DNA from: Streptomyces angustmyceticus
Lineage (GTDB): Bacteria > Actinomycetota > Actinomycetes > Streptomycetales > Streptomycetaceae
Reading direction: 5' to 3'
Length of the DNA stretch: 64,000 nucleotides
Assembly: GCF_019933235.1 (NCBI RefSeq)
Contig: NZ_CP082945.1
Span: 1,054,001 to 1,118,000 of the forward strand
In this document: one piece after another, positions 57,864 through 64,000 of the stretch
How the letters are laid out: the number at the start of each line of letters is the position of its first letter
Position numbering within the stretch: the stretch's first letter is position 1
Translations under genes and position numbers: made by a program
Notes under the pieces: generated by a model
Databases searched by the model: none
The model's input: the letters and a program-made list of their open reading frames with translations, nothing else
Told to the model about the DNA's origin: nothing

Positions 57864-58487
57864 CTACCTCCTGCGACTGGTACGGCGGGATGTCTTCTTG
57901 GCAGCCGTCTTCTTGGCGGATTTCTTCTTCGCCGCCGGCTTACCGGAGGCAGCCTTCTTCGCCGGAGCCTTCTTGCCCGGGGACTTCGTTGTGCGGGCAC
58001 GGCTCGCCGAAGACTTCTCCGGTCGCCGCCCGGAGGGCTTCTCCTCTTCGCCCTCTGCTTCTTCGCTCTCGTCCGCGCTTTCTTCCTCGTCGTCAGCCGG
58101 TCCTTCTTCGTCCTCGGCCTCGCCCTCTTCTTCATCCTCGGCCGGCTCTTCGCCCTCGGCTGGCTCCTCGTCCTCCGGGGGCCCCTGAAGGGCGCTGGTG
58201 CGTTTCTGCAGGGCACCGGCAAGTGCCCCGAGACTGCGGTCGGCTGTCGCAGACAGCGCGGTGCGACCGGACTCCAAGAGCTCACCACGAACCTGGTCCA
58301 TGAGCTGGGCGGCCTGGGGAGTGGCCGCGAGGCTGCGCAGCGCTTGACCGATCAACTCTCGCGGACTCAGCGCCTGACCGGCGACCATCGAGGCGACCCC
58401 GATGGCGAGTTTGCCCTTCTTGGTGCGGCCCAGTACATATCCAGCCGCGAGCGCTGCAGCCAGAGTGACTTTCGTATCGGTTTCCAT
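57864..58487 (-). CDS. Membrane-start protein with acidic and histone-like tails
   Basis: 207 residues from ATG 58487. VTLAAALAAGYVLGRTKKGK is a glycine-zipper-like helix with a basic end; a helical section follows (LIGQALRSLAATPQAAQLMD). Then comes a long acidic Glu-rich part and finally a Lys/Ala-rich tail (KSPGKKAPAKKAASGKPAAK) like histone H1 or HupS. Such genes are sometimes mislabelled DNA primase near gas-vesicle clusters. It runs into the SRPBCC gene with only 3 bp between. The IS3-family element begins 226 bp upstream, so the rest of the original operon is probably lost. Confidence 0.7.
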   Translation of the reverse strand: METDTKVTLAAALAAGYVLGRTKKGKLAIGVASMVAGQALSPRELIGQALRSLAATPQAAQLMDQVRGELLESGRTALSATADRSLGALAGALQKRTSALQGPPEDEEPAEGEEPAEDEEEGEAEDEEGPADDEEESADESEEAEGEEEKPSGRRPEKSSASRARTTKSPGKKAPAKKAASGKPAAKKKSAKKTAAKKTSRRTSRRR

Positions 58488-58618
58488 GAATGGCCTCATG
58501 TCACGTTCGTGGGATCGCGCCGCTCAGGCACCGTGCGGCCCCGGTGCGAGGCTCCCCAGATGTCTCGCAGCGCCTCTTGGGAGCAGAAGCTCTCTTCTCC
58601 CACCTTCACCCCACATCC

Positions 58619-58713
58619 TCAGACGCGCATCTCCCCAGGTAAATCGCCCTCGGTGCCGGACCACACCTCGACGACACAGTTCGGGTTTGCCTGACGAACT
58701 CGTAGAGTGAGCT
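58619..58713 (-). pseudogene. C-terminal remnant, possibly anti-sigma ATPase-like
   Basis: Reading away from the IS, ELTLRVRQANPNCVVEVWSG then TEGDLPGEMRV to a stop. The pattern 'lr.R.....vvEV.d....lP' fits the last strands of HATPase anti-sigma factors, but the fragment is short. It is cut by the IS3-family copy. Confidence 0.35.
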
Positions 58714-58747
58714 TGTTCCGCTTTGACGGACACCCTTGGTGTGGTGG

Positions 58748-59620
58748 TCAGGCCGCGAGGGCGGTCTCGTAGTCGGCGGGACTGCGGTAACCAAGGCTGC
58801 TGTGCAGTCGGTGCAAGTTGTACCAGCCCTCGATGAAGTCGAAGATCGCGGTGTGGGCAGAGGCCCGACTGGGCCAGGCGGCGGTGCCGAGCAACTCACG
58901 TTTGATGGTGGCGAAGAAGGACTCGGCAAGGGCGTTGTCCCAGCATTGTCCGGTGCGTCCGACAGAGAGACGGACGTCCAACTCATATGCCAGGGCGGCG
59001 AATTGCTGACTGGTGTATTGGCAGCCGCGATCCGAGTGGAAGATCACCGGATGGGCAGGGCGACGCTGCTGGCAGGCAGATCGCAGAGCATCGGCGACCA
59101 GATCGGTCCGCAGGTGGTCGGCGGTGGCCCAGCCCACCACCCGCCGCGAGGCGATGTCGATGACCGTGGCCAGATAGAGCCAGCCCTCGTCGGTCGGGAC
59201 GTAGGTGATGTCGCCGCACCAGCGGGTATCGAGTCCCGCGGCGTCGGGGGCGAAGTCGCGGACCACGAGGTCGGGCCGGAGGGCGGATCGAGGATCAGGA
59301 ATCGTGGTGGTGTGCCGTCGCCTGCGGTGCCGGCCCTCCAAACCGGCCGCCCGCATCAGCCGGGCAACCCGGCGGCGGCCGCAGCCGGCGCCTTCCTGCT
59401 TGAGTACCGCATGAACGCGCGGGGCCCCATAGGTACCGCGTGAATGCTCGTGGACTGCGGCGATCCGCCGGGTCAGCTCGGCGTCCTGGACGGTGCGGGG
59501 ACCGGGCTTGCCGCTACGGCGGGCGTAGAAGGCGGTTCGGGAGACCTTGAGCAGTTCACATGCGCGCTTGACGCTGTGACCAGCGCGTTTCTCCGCCTCG
59601 ATGAACGGGTGCACCGTCAC
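58748..59620 (-). CDS. IS3-family transposase OrfB (copy 1)
   Basis: 290 residues, complete. N-terminal HTH_21-like region (KRACELLKVSRTAFYARRSG) and the rve integrase core: first Asp in TRWCGDITYVPTDEGWLYLA, second in PVIFHSDRGCQYTSQQFAAL, Glu in CWDNALAESFFATIKRELLG. GTG start shares GTGA with the orfA stop. Intact, so the element may be active. Confidence 0.93.
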   Translation of the reverse strand: MTVHPFIEAEKRAGHSVKRACELLKVSRTAFYARRSGKPGPRTVQDAELTRRIAAVHEHSRGTYGAPRVHAVLKQEGAGCGRRRVARLMRAAGLEGRHRRRRHTTTIPDPRSALRPDLVVRDFAPDAAGLDTRWCGDITYVPTDEGWLYLATVIDIASRRVVGWATADHLRTDLVADALRSACQQRRPAHPVIFHSDRGCQYTSQQFAALAYELDVRLSVGRTGQCWDNALAESFFATIKRELLGTAAWPSRASAHTAIFDFIEGWYNLHRLHSSLGYRSPADYETALAA

Positions 59621-59973
59621 CGGGTCTCCTTCGCGAAGAAAGCCGTGGCTCGCTTGAGGATGTCGACGTCCTCGCGCAGTCGGCGATTCTCCCGCCGCAA
59701 GGCGGCCAGTTCCTCGCGTTCGCTGCTGGTCAGCCCATCCTTCTCACCGGCGTCGACCTCAGCCTGGCTGACCCACAGCCGCACCGCGGTCTCTGTCAGG
59801 TCGAAGTCCTTGGCCACCTGGCCGACCGAGCGGTCACCGCGTCGGCACAGCTCGACGATCTCGGCCTTGAACTCCGGCGTGAACGAGCGGCGAGGGCGTG
59901 GCTTCTTCTTCCCCATGCTCTCCATGATGGACATCCTTCCGGGGCAGGGCCCCTGATCTCGGATGTCCGTCAA
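59617..59973 (-). CDS. IS3-family transposase OrfA (copy 1)
   Basis: 118 residues with the IS3 OrfA HTH: RRSFTPEFKAEIVELCRRGD and SVGQVAKDFDLTETAVRLWV, then a leucine-zipper-type helix LAALRRENRRLREDVDILKR. The likely true start is the ATG of MESMGKKKPRPRRSF at 59928 or MSIMESMG, since the frame runs into the terminal repeat. It overlaps orfB by 4 bp. Confidence 0.9.
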   Translation of the reverse strand: MTDIRDQGPCPGRMSIMESMGKKKPRPRRSFTPEFKAEIVELCRRGDRSVGQVAKDFDLTETAVRLWVSQAEVDAGEKDGLTSSEREELAALRRENRRLREDVDILKRATAFFAKETR

Positions 59974-59982
59974 AGCGGATCA

Positions 59983-60801
59983 AACCCAAGAGCTCCAGGT
60001 GCTCACGAGGCTTTCGAATCACGATCGCTGATGACTTGCGCGTGATCAGGCTCCCCACAGGGAGCCCGGTCCGACTCGTGAACAGTCCGTCCGCATTCAC
60101 TGCACGATGAGTCCACCCGGACACCGCTGCGGGGTCCGGGTTGCGACCGGACGTCAGGCCGGCACAGCTTCCTTTCCGCCCCGGTCGGCCGGGACGAACT
60201 TGTCGATCCTGCCGTCCGCCCCGGGTACGGATGCCTGATTTGCCGGCTTCGTATGCCGGGAGAGCGGTTACGCCAGGACGCGGTGCGGCTTTCGTCTCAC
60301 GCTATCCGGCGGGCCGAACGAGTATCCGGCTCTGCCGCGCCAGGTACGGGCGCGGCAGAGGTCGCCCGGTCCGGACGGCACGAACCACCCCCGAATCAGC
60401 TGTCTGTGGAGTCGATCGGACCCGCATGCGTGGCCGTAATCCTGGTTCCGCACCCGACGCCGCGACCAACTGTCGAACGATCAGACGTCAGGTCCACCCG
60501 CTCCGACGGGTGAGCGGACCCGACGCGGCTGACAGAGCGTGCTCGTGGCCGTGCCGGGTAGGGGCCTGGTGACGGGGGCTCAGCAACCGGAGGGAGCCGG
60601 TCATGAGCAACAGCACCATGACGGCACGAGCAGCGCAGGGGACCACGTCGAAGGTGTGTGCCGTCCCGGCCCCGACGGTGCTGCCGCAGATCGAGGACCC
60701 TCAGCACATGTGACTCCATAGACCGGCCCGTTCAAGCCTCCGGCTCCAATCAGCAGACCGGCTTTGTCGCCGACCTCATCGGCACCGAGGATCCTTGGGT
60801 T
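59983..60801. other. Segment between inverted IS copies, no gene
   Basis: About 820 bp. Open frames are Arg/Pro-rich and no family is recognised. Both inner flanks next to the IS ends read AACCCAAG when seen from the element, i.e. identical in inverted orientation. Confidence 0.55.
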
Positions 60802-60810
60802 TGATCCGCT

Positions 60811-61167
60811 TTGACGGACATCCGAGATCAGGGGCCCTGCCCCGGAAGGATGTCCATCATGGAGAGCATGGGGAAGAAGAAGCCACGCCCTCGCCGCTCG
60901 TTCACGCCGGAGTTCAAGGCCGAGATCGTCGAGCTGTGCCGACGCGGTGACCGCTCGGTCGGCCAGGTGGCCAAGGACTTCGACCTGACAGAGACCGCGG
61001 TGCGGCTGTGGGTCAGCCAGGCTGAGGTCGACGCCGGTGAGAAGGATGGGCTGACCAGCAGCGAACGCGAGGAACTGGCCGCCTTGCGGCGGGAGAATCG
61101 CCGACTGCGCGAGGACGTCGACATCCTCAAGCGAGCCACGGCTTTCTTCGCGAAGGAGACCCGGTGA
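60811..61167 (+). CDS. IS3-family transposase OrfA (copy 2)
   Basis: Identical in sequence to copy 1 OrfA (118 residues, HTH SVGQVAKDFDLTETAVRLWV and coiled coil). Overlaps orfB at GTGA. Probably starts at one of the ATGs near 60850. Confidence 0.9.
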   Translation: MTDIRDQGPCPGRMSIMESMGKKKPRPRRSFTPEFKAEIVELCRRGDRSVGQVAKDFDLTETAVRLWVSQAEVDAGEKDGLTSSEREELAALRRENRRLREDVDILKRATAFFAKETR

Positions 61168-62036
61168 CGGTGCACCCGTTCATCGAGGCGGAGAAACGCG
61201 CTGGTCACAGCGTCAAGCGCGCATGTGAACTGCTCAAGGTCTCCCGAACCGCCTTCTACGCCCGCCGTAGCGGCAAGCCCGGTCCCCGCACCGTCCAGGA
61301 CGCCGAGCTGACCCGGCGGATCGCCGCAGTCCACGAGCATTCACGCGGTACCTATGGGGCCCCGCGCGTTCATGCGGTACTCAAGCAGGAAGGCGCCGGC
61401 TGCGGCCGCCGCCGGGTTGCCCGGCTGATGCGGGCGGCCGGTTTGGAGGGCCGGCACCGCAGGCGACGGCACACCACCACGATTCCTGATCCTCGATCCG
61501 CCCTCCGGCCCGACCTCGTGGTCCGCGACTTCGCCCCCGACGCCGCGGGACTCGATACCCGCTGGTGCGGCGACATCACCTACGTCCCGACCGACGAGGG
61601 CTGGCTCTATCTGGCCACGGTCATCGACATCGCCTCGCGGCGGGTGGTGGGCTGGGCCACCGCCGACCACCTGCGGACCGATCTGGTCGCCGATGCTCTG
61701 CGATCTGCCTGCCAGCAGCGTCGCCCTGCCCATCCGGTGATCTTCCACTCGGATCGCGGCTGCCAATACACCAGTCAGCAATTCGCCGCCCTGGCATATG
61801 AGTTGGACGTCCGTCTCTCTGTCGGACGCACCGGACAATGCTGGGACAACGCCCTTGCCGAGTCCTTCTTCGCCACCATCAAACGTGAGTTGCTCGGCAC
61901 CGCCGCCTGGCCCAGTCGGGCCTCTGCCCACACCGCGATCTTCGACTTCATCGAGGGCTGGTACAACTTGCACCGACTGCACAGCAGCCTTGGTTACCGC
62001 AGTCCCGCCGACTACGAGACCGCCCTCGCGGCCTGA
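61164..62036 (+). CDS. IS3-family transposase OrfB (copy 2)
   Basis: Identical to copy 1 OrfB: 290 residues with an intact DDE core (first Asp in RWCGDITYVPTDEGW, second in FHSDRGCQYTSQQF, Glu in WDNALAESFFATIK). Identity of the two copies means a recent duplication or ongoing gene conversion. Confidence 0.93.
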   Translation: MTVHPFIEAEKRAGHSVKRACELLKVSRTAFYARRSGKPGPRTVQDAELTRRIAAVHEHSRGTYGAPRVHAVLKQEGAGCGRRRVARLMRAAGLEGRHRRRRHTTTIPDPRSALRPDLVVRDFAPDAAGLDTRWCGDITYVPTDEGWLYLATVIDIASRRVVGWATADHLRTDLVADALRSACQQRRPAHPVIFHSDRGCQYTSQQFAALAYELDVRLSVGRTGQCWDNALAESFFATIKRELLGTAAWPSRASAHTAIFDFIEGWYNLHRLHSSLGYRSPADYETALAA

Positions 62037-62070
62037 CCACCACACCAAGGGTGTCCGTCAAAGCGGAACA

Positions 62071-62289
62071 AGCTCACCTGCCCTCGCACTGGCAGAAGAC
62101 ATCCAGGCTCTCAAGCCACACCTGGCCGAGCTCGGCGACCGCGACCGCACTCTCCTCGAACTCCGCTTCGGCGCCGAGATGCCCCAGAGCGAAATCGGCG
62201 AGGAACTCGGCCTCTCCCAGATGCACGTCTCCCGCCTCATCACCCGCATCTGCACACACCTGCGGGAAGAGATGCTGGCCACCGACTGA
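62071..62289 (+). pseudogene. SigB/SigF-type sigma factor C-terminal remnant
   Basis: The frame running out of the IS reads ALAEDIQALKPHLAELGDRD, RTLLELRFGAEMPQSEIGEE and LGLSQMHVSRLITRICTHLR to a stop. This is region 4 of stress-type group 3 sigma factors, including the -35-binding HTH (QSEIGEELGLSQMHVSRLI). Regions 2 and 3 are missing, removed at the IS end. It cannot bind core polymerase normally. Confidence 0.85.
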
Positions 62290-62539
62290 CTGAACAGCAC
62301 CTCAACTGCTGCTCACAGCATGCCACTTGCCTCCGCATGGGCCTGCCGGGGCAAGAGGTTCAGCTGCCCGTAAGCCCGCCGCAGCTGCTCCTTGCCCATA
62401 GTTGAAACGGCCCTCACTATTCTTCTTTGACCTCTTCGTAGTGATGCTCCTTGGCCGGAACGCCCGGTCCACGGTGGGAGCGTTTGCCCGCCTGACGACG
62501 CCTCCCGACGGCGAAAGAACGCCGGCCGCCGTCCTGGCA
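62290..62539. other. Intergenic, nothing recognised
   Basis: About 250 bp between the sigma-factor remnant and the IS5-type remnant; no gene or repeat seen. Confidence 0.5.
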
Positions 62540-63030
62540 CCCGCAGACGCCGACGACGACATCGACTGGACGACGCCGGTGGACTCCACGGGCATCCGGG
62601 CCCACCAGCACGCCGCGGGAGCACGCAAAAAGAGGCGACGTGCTCCGGCGAGCCTGCCGATCGCGCACTTGGACGCTCCCGCGGCGAGCTGAACACCAAG
62701 GCACACCTGGCCGCCGACGGCGCTGCACGGCCTCTGACCTTCACCGTCACCGCAGGCCAAGCCGGTGACGCCCCTACCTTCGCGACGGCGATGTCTGGCA
62801 TCCCCGTGCCGCGAAACGGCCCGGGCAGGCTGAGAACCAGCCCCTCGCCGTGCTGGTCGGCCGGGCCCACTCATCCCGCCATCCGCAGCCACCTGCGACG
62901 CCGAGGCATCCGCGCAGCACCGCAGCCCCTCGACCAGATCGGCCCCGCCTGCGGCGAGGCTGTCAGGTCAGGTGACCGCCCGCCCGACTTCGACGTTTAC
63001 TACAAGCGCCTGGTCCGCCTCGCCGCATAG
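62540..63030 (+). mobile_element. IS5-family transposase remnant
   Basis: Pieces in different frames follow the order of an IS5 (IS427-like) transposase: DDDIDWTTPVDSTGIRAHQH with the first Asp and AAGARKKRR, then AADGAARPLTFTVTAGQAGD, and near the end AIRSHLRRRGIRAAPQPLDQ and DFDVYYKRL. Several frameshifts and deletions; the Glu region is absent. Confidence 0.75.
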
Positions 63031-63627
63031 GACACCGTCTAATGACCACAATCCGGCATTGCGTGATATCGAGCCGGCTCCGTGCTCGCACTGGCACGGC
63101 TCAGCTCACCCAGGCAACCTCACCCCGCCGCGCGAAAGGGCTGGGCGACCTGGATCGGCCCGCCACCGACGACGGGTTTTGACGCCTCCGCCCGCGAGCT
63201 GCGCCCCAGCCTCCCCCGGGTGGGCATTCACCGTCTCCCGGCACCCATAATGCGGGGCGGTACCGAATTGCGCCCTGTGGCGCCCTCGCGCAAAGCCATG
63301 AAAGCCGCAGCAGCTTCTGGGTGGCGGCGTTCGGCATATGTGACCCGTCCACCCCACCCACACACCTCAGGGGAAATTCCCTGCCTGAAGCCCGCGGTCG
63401 TCTAGGGTCAGTGACGGTCGCGGGCTTCCTGAGGCTCCGCCGAACAGTCGGGCGACAGCACGGCTACCCGGCAAGCTTCGGGCGGCGTACCGCTCGGCGC
63501 TTGTCGCGAGGTACACCGTGACGCTCTACGTTCGCCGGGCTGACGGCGCACTGGAGGGCGACTCGGCCACCTCGGTGAGTGGCTCCCGGCGCGCGCGATG
63601 ATGCGGACGATTCGCTCGGCTCATGAC
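63031..63627. other. About 600 bp without a gene
   Basis: Open frames here have no family pattern or ribosome sites. I see no repeats apart from ordinary GC-rich stems. Confidence 0.5.
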
Positions 63628-63951
63628 CTACCGGTGGGCAGGTCGATGTCCGAACAGGTGCCACTTGTGACGGTGTCCGTCACCGTCGGGTCGGCCACCC
63701 CGAGGGGAGCTGCCGTCCTGCCGTGCCGCCGTTCCCAGGTCGCTCCTCGTGTCAGGGTGGTCGACGCGGCCCTCGTGGTCCGTGCCGCGTGCAGCGGCTG
63801 CATCGTGGCGCTCCCCTTTGAGCGCTTGACGCATTGCATGCTTCTTGCGGGTGCTGCGGCGCATGCCGCCGAGCAGCAGACTCAGCCCAAGCACTGCCAC
63901 TGCGCCGATGATGGCACCCAAGAGGAACAACATGCCGGTGGATCCGGTCAT
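63628..63951 (-). CDS. Small membrane protein with charged tail, 107 aa
   Basis: One strong N-terminal helix (GMLFLLGAIIGAVAVLGLSL), a basic stretch GGMRRSTRKKHAMRQALKGE and a long hydrophilic His/Asp/Arg-rich tail ending HRHKWHLFGHRPAHR. The His-rich end could bind metal. The ribosome site is weak. Family not recognised. Confidence 0.55.
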   Translation of the reverse strand: MTGSTGMLFLLGAIIGAVAVLGLSLLLGGMRRSTRKKHAMRQALKGERHDAAAARGTDHEGRVDHPDTRSDLGTAARQDGSSPRGGRPDGDGHRHKWHLFGHRPAHR

Positions 63952-64000
63952 GTGGTACCCGAATACCTTGAACGCTGCCGTCAGCTCGTGTGCGCTACCC

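Larger units (their letters stand above)
58714..59982 (-). mobile_element. IS3-family insertion sequence, copy 1
   Basis: 1269 bp, ends TGTTCCGCTTTGACGGAC and, inverted, TGATCCGCTTTGACGGAC (TG...CA as usual for IS3). It contains orfA and orfB on the minus strand with protein sequences identical to copy 2. No target-site duplication is visible on either side. Confidence 0.9.
60802..62070 (+). mobile_element. IS3-family insertion sequence, copy 2
   Basis: 1269 bp in opposite orientation to copy 1, with the same terminal repeats and the same proteins. Its right end is joined to a truncated sigma-factor gene. No target-site duplication is visible. Confidence 0.9.

Overview
The window is high-GC actinobacterial DNA and almost certainly comes from a Streptomyces chromosome, probably an arm. 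The evidence is the codon usage, the GTG starts, the ssu and hsp20/DUF2267 gene families, and the heavy load of IS remnants and decayed genes. Roughly a third of it is gene graveyard: frameshifted or truncated copies of transporters, regulators, kdpB, an MBL-fold hydrolase and several transposase families.

Layout. 0-7.4 kb: end of a flavodoxin-like reductase, a RibD/DHFR-like reductase, a small heat-shock operon (divergent HTH protein, hsp20, two DUF2267 genes) with a perfect 14-bp inverted repeat in the control region, an MBL-fold remnant, and a FadR-type regulator next to a wrecked MFS transporter. 7.6-11.1 kb: an intact carboxylic acid reductase (A-PCP-reductase). 12-14.9 kb: a frameshifted beta-helix secreted protein, a truncated IS630 and a YjbQ protein. 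15.0-21.1 kb: an alkanesulfonate operon ssuC-B-A-D plus a flavoprotein monooxygenase. It is preceded by a leaderless promoter and a chain of overlapping micro-ORFs that each end in Cys-Cys, which looks like a cysteine attenuator. 21-30 kb: small secreted and hypothetical genes, an aldo/keto reductase behind a MerR-type dyad, a frameshifted TrkA-type channel protein, and remnants.

30.9-50.9 kb is the main feature: one long minus-strand biosynthetic cluster that looks like a lipolanthine pathway, i.e. a RiPP/polyketide hybrid lipopeptide. It has a StrR-like regulator, two GNAT acyltransferases, an unlisted 30-residue precursor peptide ending VSSNSDGC (avionin motif SxxSxxC), a KAS III, a free ACP, an SDR ketoreductase, two FabD-like acyltransferases and an arginine:glycine-type amidinotransferase. 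It also has an A-PCP-KS-AT-DH-KR-ACP megasynthase built like cylindrospermopsin CyrB, a type II thioesterase, a small membrane protein, a LanD-type cysteine decarboxylase, a class III LanKC synthetase and a GAP-family membrane protein. Inferred pathway: the amidinotransferase makes a guanidino acid starter, the A domain loads it, and the PKS plus the free FAS-like enzymes extend it. LanKC and LanD install the avionin, a GNAT joins acyl chain and peptide, and the GAP protein may export the product.

The cluster sits between two 100-bp direct repeats (about 95% identical, 24.5 kb apart) that carry repeated GTCAGCA heptamers, which suggests an acquired island. 51-64 kb: a decayed IS1380, a frameshifted amaP, a run of charged stress-type proteins that may be the tail of a gas-vesicle locus, a pair of identical inverted IS3-family elements (1269 bp each) next to a truncated SigB-type sigma factor, a decayed IS5 transposase and a small membrane protein.
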